NCBI GenBank assembly: GCA_034336665.1
Contig: JAPFBE010000013.1
Location: 15,789,056 to 15,853,055 of the forward strand
DNA from: Luscinia megarhynchos
Lineage: Eukaryota; Chordata; Aves; Passeriformes; Turdidae
Direction: 5' to 3'
Length of the DNA: 64,000 nt
Each line of letters starts with the position of its first letter. Within the stretch, counting starts at the first letter, position 1. The notes below the pieces were generated by a model. That model made no database searches. It was not told where the DNA came from and worked only from the letters and a program-made list of their open reading frames with translations. Positions 15,501 through 30,500 of this stretch are shown here, one piece after another. The position numbers and the translations under genes are program-made.

Positions 15501-18500
15501 CAATTCTGAATTAAGTTTTACTATTAACTGAAAAAAAAAGATACTGAGGAATTATATGACAATCTTCTTAACACAATAAAGTATTCATGCTATGGAATGA
15601 CAATACTTTCCACATTTACAGGCTTGTTATTTGTTGCAATAAACAGATGATTTAGATTTTCTATATGAAGCAGCAATGCACAAGTCTAATTATAAAAACA
15701 ATGCATTTTGTTACCCACTTAACAGCACACTTCTGGCAAGACAGGGTAAACATACTGATGCTTTCTAGCCACTGATTTCCTACAATCTGCCAATTATTTC
15801 CACAAGAGAAAGGCAAACTACAGAAGAGCATAAAACTATTTTTTCCCCTCTATCAGCAAGTTATTCAGCTCATGGGTATAAGTGGCCTTAGCACACACTA
15901 GTGGCAGAGAACTCAGAAGAGTTCCAATCAAGAATGGAGCAAAACAACACGAACATCCCATTTTGCTGACAGCACGTTGATGCATCAGCAGAACTTCCTA
16001 TGGAAGTTCTTAAGGTCATTATTATTTGTTCAGTTTAATTTCAGCTGACATCAGAAAGTTTATTCTTGCAGTCCTCCTCCTGTGTCAGCACTCATCAGGT
16101 ACTAAAAGACCCCTACCTACAAAAACTCACTTGTTCTCTTCCTGATTTAACCCTCTGAATTAGCTCAGTCAATCACAAGTGGCAATTCAAGATAGGCAAT
16201 GAGCACAGCTCCACAAATCTAGTGGCATTTTCAGATTTGTTTAGCTGGAAAAAGCAAATCACTTTAAGATACTGCAGAATACAAGCTGAAACCTCAACTT
16301 GAGGCTTTATAAAAATATATGCTTAAATGACTGGGAAGAAGTCAGTGTCTCTTGAGCATCAGGGCACGATCAAATTACTGTGTCAAAAAAAGATCAGAAC
16401 CAAGTAATGGAAGAGATTCAAGATTAAATAGTACAAAATGCCTCAACACTAGCTTCCAATTAGAAGTGCTAAGCAAGTAATTAGGAAAAAACTGCACTCA
16501 CATCAAAGAGATCGTGTTATAACCTAGTGTTACTCTCACCTAGGAATCTGCTTTGTCACAATCCTTGCTTGAAGTGGAGCGTCAATCAGTTTTTTGGGGG
16601 CAAGCGAGCTGGGATCAGGAACAGCATGAGATTAGCTTCTATAAGAATTGCATTTACAGTACTCAGCTCAAGTTCCCTTCATTTTTTTTTTTTTGTACAG
16701 TACTTGTCTTATTTTTTTAAGGAAGAAAACAGGGATGCGTTACTTCCATCTCAGGGAGCAAAACTTAAAACCTTGTTCAGTGTTTAACACACAATATAAT
16801 AGGCATACAAAAGCCTACCAGAATGTAAAAGGTTTTGGTGAAATGAGGCATAGCAATTCCATAGTCTGAAGCCAAGACTACTGAAATTCTCAGGCTCTCT
16901 CAGGTTGCTTTTTCAGTTCAAAGGGATTCTATCTTTTAACTCAGAGGTCAACTTTACCTAATAGCAATAGGAAACTAAAAACATTATGATGTAACTCATG
17001 CAAATCCACCACTTGGAAATGGTTCTATTAACTTCTGAATGCTAACTTTCTACATCTGCAAGTGGCCCAAAACCAAGTTCCAGTCTTGATTTGGTTTATC
17101 ATAAGAGCAGCTCTCCTCTAGATGACTACAGTCCGACTTCTTACAAAAACCATGGAAATGGGAACATAATTTCTAGTTGAAAATTACAAACTGAAGTTGC
17201 ACAAAGTTTTATTTTCCAAGTAACCTAAAAATTATAGAGACTAGCAAGGAAAACTGCCTGAAGAGGTCAGTCTCAATTTCAGTGCTGTCTCAAAAGTTAG
17301 CTGTTGCTGAAGGGTTTTACTAACATCAAGCTCCAGACAGACGGATTCTCAGTTAAGTGCTATCACAGGATGTTCTGCTGAATTCTGAAATGCTCTGAAC
17401 CTCCATCTGGCTGTTCCTAAGGGTACAGCTGACAAGATATCATACCATTCAGCCAGGAGGCTTGTGTTACTCTGCTCCTTCATTCCCCACAGCTGATAGA
17501 AGAGACTGTCAGTTATCTCCCGCTAGCTGCTGAATCAACATGTATATCCACACAGAGGGAGCAAGAAATAGAAATAATTGTTGGGAAGGCTACAGCTACC
17601 ATGCATAAGATAGCATCCAGAGCCCAGAGAGGACTCACAATGCCTGTTAAATACTGGACAAAGAACCCAGCACAAAGGAGTCAAAGATGACAAAGTATGC
17701 AAATCTCTTCAGCTCCACAATAAACAATTATCTACAAGACTGACATTTGCAACATGGAAAGCAAAGAAACTGATTTCAAAGTGACACTTTACTCCAATGC
17801 AACACAAAGTCAAAGAAAAAGTAGTCACAACTCAGAGTTAGCTTGAGCCCAACTCAAAGTCAGGAGTTGAAGCTTCAGAAAAGCTCTGCCCTTGAAGCCA
17901 GACATAGCTGTTACCCACCATTCTCATTTCAGAATGCCATTTTCACATGGGAACTGGTGCTTCTGCTCTAGTCTAACTCCACCTAAGACAGTGCCTGTGC
18001 CTCTGCATATTCTGCTTCTCACCATGCAGCGGGACAATCTAAGTCACTAGAGGAAGTTAAAAGGAACCTTAGGCACATGATTCAAATGGGGTTGGGAAGG
18101 ACATGCTTAGAAAGCCAATTTATAAGTGAAACTTTAAATCAAACTATTCACTAAAAGTTTACAAAGTGTCATGAACTTTAAAACTTCATGTGGAATTTTG
18201 ACTTGGACCATATTAACACCAAGGTCCATTTTACATGTTCTTACATTATGATCTTTTATACATATTAACACACAGCAAATTAAGACATACATGCTTATCC
18301 TGACACTAAACTTTCAGATGTTTATAAAATATGTTGAACTAATAAGTCAGGCATGCTATGAGGCAGATGGAAGTTGTTCTGTAATGAATATTTCCAACCC
18401 TGTTCCACCAAATCTTCCAATGCCACCTCCTTCAAAAGGCAAAAAGCAGGACAATGAGGTAATCTTTTTCCAATAAATGCACCAGGCTCAAAAGCAGGAA

Positions 18501-21500
18501 TGGAGGAGAACATCTCATTGAAAGTCCCATTCTCTTAAAAAACTAGTAGTAAGAGTAAACAAGTAGTTCAAAAGTTATCCATATACACACCACTACTGCC
18601 TATCACCACAAAATGTTTCACACTCCCATGAAAATAAATTTAAATTCCTGACTATCAGAGCAATAGGCAGAAGAGATTGAAACAAGCAGCCCTTAATGTA
18701 ACTCAAACCTCTTACTGGAAAGTTTGTCAAAGATTTCCAGATGATCTTAGAAATCTTTTGAAACACAAAAGATGAGTCAATAGTTCTGACAAACTGACCT
18801 GGTGGGAAAGGTTGAAGTCCTCCTATGTGACATCCAGTTTAAACACATAACCAAAATATTTAACAGAATACTGGAGGTCAAAAGGAGAGTTGTACATCTG
18901 AATCTTGGTGGGGCTGATGACTAATGCGTTATACACAGAGAAACAGGTGAAATTCCACTTAACAAACCTTTCCCAGTCAGGCAGAAAAATACCTTCAAGC
19001 TGTAGTGGGTCCAAATTAGACTAGCAGCAGGAGCAGGTTTAAGCAACACATCAAGGATGTTAAAAACTGGTTAGGGAGCAAAGAGTGTTCTGAAAGCCAC
19101 AGCAAGTGTATGATGATTACATTTCAAGAATTGGAAGTGACACTATAGAATATGCTAATATAGAAGTATATACTCTAGCCAACATCAGTGAGGCTCCATC
19201 TGGAACTGTTCAGCTTGAACAGCACACATCATATATTAGCCATCTAGAGAGTCTGAAAGCGAAGTGTGCTCAAAGGCCTAGAAAACATGACCTCCAAGAA
19301 AGGACTGGAAGAATTCTTAAGTATTCTCATAAAAGGTAACCTGATAAGGTCTGAAAGTACTTACACTGGAAAAAGAGAATGTCTGTGAAGATTAGAAAGG
19401 AGGTAAACCAGTAAAGCAGTAAAAAACAAACAAACAAAAAAAAACATCAACAAGAAAACCCCAAACAATAACAGAAGCACAAAAAACAAGCAACCAAGCC
19501 CACTTAAATAAAGAAAACCTTTGATGCTAACAGAATGTAACTTCCTCAAATGAACGCCCTGGCCAAAATGACAGATCTCCACACCCTTTAGAAAGGTATG
19601 ATATTTAGGAATTTCAAAAAACCCCCAAATTAACCTAAGCTAATCCTGCACATGATCAAGGATTTTATTGGCTTTGTTACTGTAAGATTAACAGACATTT
19701 TTAGAAAAGTAATAATCCAATCTTCCTTAAAATTCTTGTTAGCCAATATGACACACATGCTGAAGGACTTAATGACAAGTTCTCATTTCAGGAATTTACT
19801 TGCAGCATTCCATCCAATACACTTCTACCACTTGCTCCAGCATGACCACTGGGCTCACTCCAGACTCTCTGCTGTGAGAAGACTTCAGAATACACTGCTT
19901 TTACAAATCTCATTTCCAGTCCTCTTCCTGGAAGCCTGCTGTTTCTTCAACTGTGTTTAAGACTATCCTCCACTTGCTTTGCAAATCAAGAAACCAACCC
20001 AGTTATACATGAAGGAAATAAGGGAAACACAAAATAGAAATTAACACTGACAGTATCTGGAATGGCAAATCCATTTCATTTTCAGTGCTCAGTAAGTACA
20101 ACTTGAAATACATTATGAAACTGAGCACCAGTGCTTTCAGCTAACACATACTTAGAGCACTTTCAGATACTTTTTTCATCCTCAGGTCAGCTTGCCTTGG
20201 GTTTAACTTGAATATAGCAACTTGTTAAAATAAATAGCTACTTTCTTATTGAATGTATTTCTCATTTCCTCCTATTTGTATCCTTTAGTAACTTTTTTCA
20301 GTAAAGGTTCTTCTCTTGATCAGATGTACAGCCATCTCCCAGCAGGTGACCAGTCTACTCTTTTTTTTATTCCGATCCACAAGCAGATATTCATCCTTTG
20401 TCATGTGTTTTGTCAAAAGCTTGTAACTCTTCAAAGTTGTATATTTAACTCCCCATGAAATCTCGGTTAGCCTCAGCTTGTCCTCGGCTGAGTCACTGTG
20501 GCATCCTCAAATCACTCCTTACAAACAAGTCTTATTCTCAGCAACAAGTAAGATTTGGGAGAAATGACAGCCTTCAGCTTTGAGAAAAGTAACTCATTCT
20601 GAGCATGTTCAATAATAACTGAGTAATAACCTTGTGCTTAGACATAACTCTAATGCTGCTCGCTTAAAATTTATTTTGAAACCTCAGTCTATTTATTTTC
20701 AGGGCTGTGAGTTCAAGGTGATGAGAGAAATTCCATTCATGAGATATACGGGAACACCTAATGTAATTTTAGTCAGCTAGAGCTTCAGCTTTTCTGACTT
20801 CTATATATAAACTGCCTCTCATGATACAGGATGTCACATTACACAAAAATTGACACTGTCCGGACATCAGTTTATTCTTAAAAGGTTTCAATTCTAGCAA
20901 ACTCTTCAGAGCTAAGAAATTTCAAGACTGGCATTACTACACTTCAAGTTCAAAGAGGATGCCAATACAACATCATGACAGAGGACACGTTTTCCAACAG
21001 TGCACTGCCTAGTTCACACCTTGTACAGGCAGCTCCTTCAAACCAGACCTCTGGCAAAGCTCACAGAACTGACCATTGCATATTCAAGGCCTCCTTTGCA
21101 ATTAGACAAATATATATTTATAATAATTCATGCACATAAAGTTAATACTCTCCTCCACAAAGGATGCTTCATCGGCATCACTGAACAACTATCTACTCTT
21201 CAGCTTGCTTATCTATTCAATTCCTCTGTTTCCTAAGGTACTTCAAAACTCTGTAACTCATTTTAGTCCCAATTTGCTATCAGTAACTAGTAGCTATATA
21301 TAATTAGGGCACCTCATACTCCAGGAAATGCAATAGACAAGATCCTACTATCCTCTAGCACCACCTACAACTACAGCTTCCACCACATGAATTCTTCCAG
21401 AAAAGCTTCCCAGACCATGGTGACTGCTAAGTAGTCTGGTCAGATAACTGCCCTGCCACTTCCTTCCAGACTTCAGACCTCTCCATTCCTTATTTAGAAA

Positions 21501-24500
21501 AGCAATTTAATACTATTATAACATCCACCTCTGGGTTTTTTTGGTGTTTTTTTTGAGGGGAAGAGAAATTGGGGGTGAGGAGTTGAGCACTAAATACCAT
21601 AGAAGCCTGACGAGTTACTGCCCATCACTTCTGCTTCATTTCAGACGGTGGAAGTTACCAATGACACAGCAGCATATTCTGTTCCACCGAGCCACAAACT
21701 CTCAAAAACACGGGTTGGTGCTCCCAATGCCAGCCCAGCCCAAAAAACAGCTTTCCTTCCAAGTTAAATGACTGTTGTTTCAACACTACCACATAATAAA
21801 CTTGCCATTTCACAGACTAACAGGAAAAAAAACAAGGCAACTCAATCAGAACCCAAAAATACAATAGTGTTCAGCATAGGATTTTGTCACTGCTGCTTGT
21901 TCTCTTTCATTATAAAGTAGCAAGTCACTTTTCTGCTACACAGCAGTATTTACATAAGCTGCCATCCTAACCACGAGGGGAACTATAATGCGCATCTTGC
22001 AAGATTACCCAAAAAGCTCATGTCTACCCCAGAGTCTAAATTACGAGCATTAAGATATTCTTGACTTAATCACTCTGACTTTATTTGTCAGACTGAGGCA
22101 TTCAGATTCAAATGACAAGAATCACTCTTTATCAGTACCAGCCTGTAGAGAGGAGAGAAAAACCCAATCAACCAAAACTGACACAGAAATCCCGTGTTAT
22201 CTCCTGTTCAACAGGTCATGTCGAAAAGTGATGTAAGCTGTAGTGATTGTTTCCAATCAGGTCGCCTAGCAATTACCACAAACACAAGCGAACTCCTAGG
22301 CACTGATTTCTTCATAATGCATTTATCATTGGCAAAGTCAAACAAGATATAATATTGATGTAGAGAATAATAATTTCATGTAGGTAAAGAGGCAAGGGAC
22401 CTCAGGAGGCCACTCAGTCCTGTTCAAAGTAGGTCCAGTTATATCAGACTGCTTGAAGATCCATCCAGTAAAGTTTGGAATATCACCACAGGACATTGAT
22501 TCCTCAAGTATTTTGGGCGCCCTCTCCCTCACAGAGAAGTTTTACTTCTTTATAGGCTCAGGATTTCCCATACTCCAGCTTGTTCTGATTCCCTTGTGTG
22601 GGGCATCTCTGAAGAAAGCACTGATCTATGTTCTTGATATGTTCTCATCAGGCAGCAGCTTTCCTTTCTCCAGGCTCACCAGGCCCAGCTCTTGCTGCCT
22701 CTGCTTGCACACCCTGTGCTCCAGCCAACACAGTGACCCAGTTCTGAGCTTGCTTTTGTAGCTCAGTGTCCCCCTGGTACCCTAAGCCACAAATCGGACA
22801 CAGTGCTCCAGTGACAAAGAGAGGTAAAGGATTCCTTCCCTCAATGTGCTGTCATGCTTAGTGAGCCCAGGATGAGGTCTCCTTTCCTTGCTGTGAGGAC
22901 AAACTGCTGATGCTGCTCAATTTGCTGTTCACCAGGGCTCTATACCTGTGCCTGCCAAGCTGCCTTCCAGCCCCTTGGACCACAGCCTGTGCTGTTGAAT
23001 GGAGTCCAGATGCGGGACTTAAAAATCACAGAATTGTTTAGGCTGGAAAAGACCTTTAAGATCAGAGTCCAACGATTAAGCTAAGACTGCCAAGCCCACC
23101 ACTAAACTAGGTCCCTAAGGGCCACATCTACAAGTGCTGGGTGATAGCACTTGGTATGATCTGCTCCATAACCTTCCCTGGCACTGAGGTCAGGCTGAGA
23201 GACTTGTAAACCACACGATCCTCCTTCCAGCCCTTCTTGTAGCTGGACATCACATTTGCTAACTTCCAGTGAACTAGAACCACAACTGCTGGTAAATGAT
23301 TCCAAGTAGCTTGATAAGCACTTCTGACAGCTTTCTCAGTAGTCTTGGGTGGATGTCATCTGGCCCCATAGATTTGGGTGTGTCCAAGTGGCACAGCAGG
23401 TTACTTAACATTCATCCTTGGATTATGGGGGCTTCATCCTGCTCCCCCTTCCCTGTCTTCCAAGCTCAGAGAGTACCCAGAGAACAACGTTAAACACTGA
23501 GGCAAAAAATTCATTAGGTACTTCACCCTTTGTCACTGTCCCACATTCAAAAAAGGATTGGGATTTTCCTTAGCACTCCTTTTGTTGCTCATGTATTCAA
23601 AAAATAATCACTTTCTTTTACAGCAGTAGCAAGATTAAGTTCCAGTTGGGCTTTGGCTTTTAATTTTCTGCCTGCAAACATCACATTCTTGTAGTCCTCC
23701 TAAGTTGCCTGTCCCTTCTTCTGAAGTTCATGAACTCTTCTTTTCCTGAATTCCAGCTCTGTTTAGCCATACCAGTCTAGCTCCAAGCATTCTAGACACT
23801 CTTCCACCTTGCCAGCCTGGCTTTCCTGAAAGGTACAAATCCAGCTAATTCCATGACTCCAGTCACGCAAGCTATTCCACACCATTGCTGGAATCCCAAT
23901 GAAATCCTAAGTCTACAATTGTGCTCATTTGTGCTGCCTTCACAATGCAAGGGATGAAAACAATTTCCATCATATCCCTTGGACACCTGTTGATTGCTCC
24001 TTTTCAGATTAGAGAAAAATCAGAGGCCATCTCAACATGCATAGTTTAAAACCCTCCTGACAAGTTAAGGATGCTTTTGGAAAAGAACCTCCACCTTACT
24101 TCACCAGACAGACCCTGCCTCTGGTTCAGTAGTCTTTGCTCCTCAGGGGAAGTTCAGTGACTAGAGAAGTCAAATTAATTAATACCTGATCTTTCATGCA
24201 CTTCACAGTATTTACACCAGGCAGCACAGGAAAGCTGCAATGGTCAGCCAGAATCTACATATTAATTATAAGACTGCACAGAACACATGCTGAAATGACA
24301 GTCAACCCAGCTGGCTAGGAGAAGCAATGAAGATATAAATCAAGAATTAGCATATTTCTGTGCCTGTATTTACAGACTTATGCAGTGCTATATCAGTACT
24401 TAATTATTTTGTTACTCAGTAATGTAATTTCCCATACATATACTTTGTTCTTCCAATACTACACGGCACTTCTCAGACTCCACCTCTCCATTCATTATCA

Positions 24501-27500
24501 ATGTAAACTTAAGTCGACTCAGACAGCCAATTAACTGTCAATTTCTGAATTTCACAATTACTGTTTGACTTTATTAGACATAAGGTTTCATAAAAACATG
24601 ATCACATTCAAGGTACATGTCCTAGAACTATGCCATATTTTACCTACTCAAAGGTAGAGATGGAAAGGAGGATTTCTGAACTGTTCAGTTCAGATGAATG
24701 AAGCCAATGAAGTCAGAGCACACAGGTTCCTTTCCTTTGTCTTAGTCCATCCAGTATAAACAATGCAGTTTAAAAAAAAAATCAACAAAAAACCTCAATT
24801 AACTGACAGATACCACCAGAAATGCTGGCTGGTTTTGACAAGCCAAACCTATTGACATTTAAAGGTGTGCCATACTGAAAAGCAAAGTCTATGAAACTCC
24901 TAACCTAACAAGTTTTAAGCACAAACCTCCCGACTTGGGATCACTTAGGACAAACAAAAAACCCACACCACAAAACCAACTATCTAGGGCATTTCAGCCA
25001 TTTTGGGGAGAAAAAGGCAAGTGAAAAAATACTGTTGTATTAACATCTTTGTCTTTAGTAGAGTATTACTTTTGCACAGGAATAATAAAGCAAAAATTAA
25101 AAAGCAAAAGCTCAGAACTGAACATCACTTCAACTTTAAATGGAGAAAGGGACACCACAGAATCAGAGTCAGCCTCTGCATTTATTGGTATGAGTGTATA
25201 TGATCCATGTAACTACCAAAAACTTCTGTACAAGCAAAGTTTCTGAATTGCTTTAAATAAACACTGTTATCCGAATTTTGGGCTCTAGGGAATTTCTCTT
25301 TTGGCTTTTCTGTGAGGTTAGTAAGTGGTACCTGAAACTCTAAGCATTCAGTAACAGTTATAAACATGCAGCACTCCCTGTCCCCTGTACTATACTTCCT
25401 ACACATAAACCAAAAAGCCATTAAAAACTGGTCAGGAGCACTGATGCATGCATGACGTCCTCCTAGAGGAAGGAACAAGACCTTCAATCCCTAGGAAAGC
25501 CCCGACTGCCTTAAGCAGACCACTCCTTCACTTTCTGTGTGCTGTCTTTCCACACACCACCTACACAGGGCAGAACCGAGGTCTGCAGGAAGAGAAGGGA
25601 GGCTGTACTTTGCACTATGTAATGTTGCAAAGCCTCAAATAACTTCAGAAGGACAGCTAAACATTAACTTTACAAGTAATTGAAAATGTGAAGTTTTAGT
25701 GTTATCTGCCGGTATTGAACAACTGTGGTCATACAGTGAAATATAAAACAAATTTATTTTGTCAGGAGCAGCAAATCTCAGCTGTCCACAAAAAAAAATC
25801 TGATGAGTTACTAGCTACATTACAGAGTTATGGGATGCCTGCTGCCCCCTGCATTGCTGACACTGCTGGCTTTTTTTTAGCTCTTAAGGCCAGCTCACTG
25901 CAGGCCATTCCAGAAAGTTAACCCTTTTTTGTCCAGGAGCTGCATCAGGACAGTAAGGCTAGGGAATGCTGTTTAATAACTACTCAATTTACTGTTAAGC
26001 TATATTTTCAGTATGTCTCACACTGTCACCCATCTCTGTGCTGTATGGGATTAGTCTTACTGGCTACTTAATGAAGTAACAGAAAAGATGTACCCGGATC
26101 TTTATTTAAGAAATTCTCTAATGGATATAACTTACATTAGGAAGTAATAATGGGATCCAATTTAGAAGTAAGTTTTTATCAGTCTAATTGATTTATAGGA
26201 AAAACTTGTTTCAGACTTTACTTTGACATTTTAATCTAAATAAAAGACTTCTAATTATTACTTTTCTTCCAGGGCTAGTAACTATAGTATACTAGCTCCT
26301 GCCTGCCCATGCACACTATGAGGCTCATTTAGACTGAAAGGGACTTCTGGAGGTTATCCAATCCCATCCCCAACTGAAAGCAAGGCCAACTTTGAAGTCA
26401 GATCAAATTGCTCAGGGGTCATGCCATAGTCAGGTTCTGAATATTTTCAGGGACAGAGATCCCACAACCTGTTTCAGTGCTTCATCCTCGGTGTGGGAAA
26501 ACATACTGCTAACACATCATAGTGATTTCCATTGTTGTAGCTTGTGTCTGCTGCCTCTTATCCTTTCTCTGTGCATAGCTAAGGAGAGTCTGCCTTCATT
26601 TTCCCTCTCACTGCCTATTACACAGTGCCAGCAGCAATTAGGATGCCCCACTTCAGACATTTCTCAAAGCTGAACAAACTCACTTCTCCAGCCCTCTTTG
26701 TAGATCATGTGGTGACTCCCTACCTTAGAGGCCTTTCAGAGGCACCTCAGCACCTGCCTCATATGTGGGAGCACAAAACTGTGCATAGTATTTTTGATGC
26801 AGTCTCATAAGCCCCAAATAGTAGAGGTCCAAATTGCTTCTTTCAACTGGCTGACCATGCCCAGTGTGCTCTTCACCTTTTGTACCACAAAGGCACATAC
26901 TGTCCCACAATGACCCTTATGTTCTTTCCTGTAAAGGTACTTGTCACCAGTCTGCACCACATCTCTGCTGCTGCATGGGGTCATCCCCTCCACGAGAGAC
27001 TTGGCTTGGCACTTGCTTTTGAATTTCACAAGGTTTCCAGCACTTTTTTCTGACCTGTGGACATCCCACTCAATTAGCCCCAGTATCTAGCAGATGAACT
27101 GACCCTCACAGTCATCCACAGTATCCACAAACTTGCTTTAAGTTCCTTAGAACCTGAAAGAGAAGTCAGAATGCAGATGAGCTGCCCCATCACTGGTACC
27201 ATCAGCAACAAGACTCCAGGCAGATTCCACACAGCTGATCAGAAACGTCTGAGTTCAGCAGGACACACAAATTTTCATCCATCTAGCAACCCACTTCCCA
27301 AAACATATTCACCAGCTCGGCTATAAGGAAATATTAGGAAATCCTATTAAAAGCCCCTTAAGGTTAACAATAATAACTGTGATAATCTGGTTATAGTAAA
27401 AGAACCTTGCTATTTTACAGCTGTTGAACATAACAGTTGTGTTATACATATAGAATCATAGAATGGCTTCGGTTGGAAGGGACCTTAAAGATTGGAACTA

Positions 27501-30500
27501 GACCATAGAAGCCACATGCAGAAGCCTGAACTACCTCTGATACCTCAAACAGCTACACAGAACTCAGTATGCTTCTTCCTACAGATCATGTCCTGGATAA
27601 ATGGCTATATTACACTTGCTAGTTACCAGAGATAGATTATTTTATGCCACCTCAGCTACCAGTAACACATTGAACTTTCAACAGGATACATTTAAATTTT
27701 CCCAAAAAGTGATTAATAGTAGGGTCACAAACATCAATTTCTCATAGTTGATTACCTTAGAAATACAGTGTCTTTTTACATGATACAGTGCTTTAATGAA
27801 GTCATAATAACATTATGACTTTCTGTTTCAAGAAAGTTTCTGTTGAAATTAAAAGTGCATTGAAGTGTTTAAAACATAGGAACAGCACTGGTGAAGGACT
27901 GAGAAAAGGGTTTTCACAACGCAATTGTCAATCTTTACAAATATATTAAAAATTATATTAAGCTTAACAGCTCTTGCCTTCACTTCTTCAACTGTTAGCA
28001 ATCAACCTTAGCAGACGTAGTTATTCATTGTGGCAAGGGCCAACGGACAATGTTGGAGAAATTGAAGGAATTTGGGGAAAGAAATTAGCTAAAAGCAATA
28101 TACCAGTTAGAAGTCTTGCTCCCTAAGTTAATCTGTTGCTATGAAGAAGTTACTTGGTATTTGATGTAATTTAACTCATACTTGACTAAAGTTACTATTT
28201 TTCTCCCAAATTATATACACTGAAAAGAAATTAAGTTACCCATCTTGAGCATGATGTCTACTTCTTCATATTCATTCTCCAGCACCTCTTCATCCAATAG
28301 GCTGGTTTTGGTTATGTTTGTCCCAGCAATAATTAGTTTTCAGCTTATACTAATACACCACATGCAGCATGGGTGGTATTTCAAGTAAAAAAAGCAACAG
28401 AAGTGGGCAAAGAACGCCCACACAATATAGGAATAAGAAAAAGTTAAATCCAACACTAATCTGTAATCTGAAGGGCTAATAAAAATAACAAATCCAAAAG
28501 TAACCAATCAACTCATTAAGCTAGCTCTATTGGTTTTTTTTTAACTCATCTGTACACATCTCAGCAATGGAGACCTGCTTGACTAGTCTTTATTCACCTT
28601 TAGCAGGAGATTGCCATTTGAATGACTCCAAATTTTGCACGTGCCACTGCATTACACTGATAGCACTAGCACCTGCCAAGCATTCAAAACAACAGCAGTC
28701 ACTTTTGGAAAACATCCTGCTCTGTACAAACTAATCCCAGGACTAGTTTAAGAGCTGTCGTGTTATACAAACCCTGACTAATGGAAAAGGAGAAAACAAT
28801 GAATCCCTGTAGACATATAACGTTATCTTAAATGCCAGATAATGAAAATCTGATGTGGGAAGGGAAATGGGCAAGAGTTGTCTACTGCTGCAGATAATCT
28901 TAGTATCTCTGTCAACTCAGGAGCTACACTCAACTAAGCCTTAACACTGAGAGTAAGATAGATGCCATTTTACACTACTAAAAAATTAAAATTGCTTTTA
29001 CTGCTGTACACTACTCAAAAAACAACTGAAAAGAAGCAGAAATACTGAACAAAAGAAAGCAGCTATGATAAAAGAGATTGTCTGGAAGCTCGTTAATGCT
29101 TTTCATCACCTGAATTAAAAGTGACCTCCTTGATAATATGCTAAACTTTACCTTCCCATACACTTGGAAAAACCAAGGTAAAAGGACAGAGGACATCAAC
29201 AGAAGCTTTAACACTTCAAAGTATTTTTTCATTCCTGCTGCTAATTTTCTTCTGTTGCTAACTTATGGACAGAAAGACAAGTTTTTAGGCTCACATTTGA
29301 AACAGATCAAAGTCTGAAAGTTAATTACCTGAAAAGTAACTCCTGAAGCATTCGTGTATTGGATAACACAAAAAAGTTGGTTTGGTGTTTTCACCATGAC
29401 TTGGAAGTTGTGCTACACCTTGAAGCTCTTCATCACGAAGCTTATGTACTAAGCTGTGTAATAAGCAACCATGGGCCAGCTTTTCTAGAATCAATGTAAA
29501 TATTGCCCATGAGCCCCTCAGGAGCCTCACTCATACACACCTCCATCTCCCTTTAAGGCACTGTTTTACACCTCCACCATCCACGACATCCAGCAGCTTC
29601 ATCATCTCTCCCCAAGATGGAGACAGAAACACAGTAATTATTTCCCCTCACACAGACTTTACTGCACATGTAACTCTTTATTTGCTTCTCATGTACTTCC
29701 TTGCATTTTTCCATATTCAGCCATTCCCACCTTTTCTTTCTTAGCTCTTGAGATTTCTTCCCACACTCAGATAATACTCTTTTCCAGGCAATCCTTCTGC
29801 TTTCTAACCAGGAATAAAGAAAAATACTAATGACCCCTTTACCTTTAACAAGAAAGCTTGATCAACCTATTTCATGCCTAATCAAAAAGCTATCATCTCC
29901 ATCCTCTCAATAAAAATACATTACTGCATTTCAGATACCTATGAACTCTGAGGCACCAAATACAACTGACCTTCAAATAAGCACTGCTCAAAAATCTTGT
30001 TTTAGACAGGCTAACCCTACCAAAAACAAACCACAGAAACACAGAAGAGTTTTGGTTAAAGGTACCTTCAAAGACTGTCAGATAGACACCTCCATGTCTA
30101 ATGACCATTTAACACAAGCACATAATAAAGTAATAGCAATTAAATAATTGCACCTATACCTATTTTTCACTTAGCAAATCTGGTGCCTTCCAACTATCAG
30201 TTGCCTTAGAAAATTCTTTTGACAGAAACATCTGCAAAACAATCCACATACCAATCAAAACAGAAGTCATCAGGGTAAAAAAAACCAACCAGCCAAAGTT
30301 CCAGTAATCCTCATTCAATACAACACACAAATTCAAAGCTGGAAACAAGAAGTACAAACACAAACAGTGCTAGAGCAAAGCAATCTGTCATCACAGAGGC
30401 ACCTTTAAGAGCCAGTGCATGGGGGCTCCAGAGCAAGCAGACAACACACAAGCTCAGCACTCACTTTTCTGCACACATATCCAAGCAGTCTGCAGCCATC

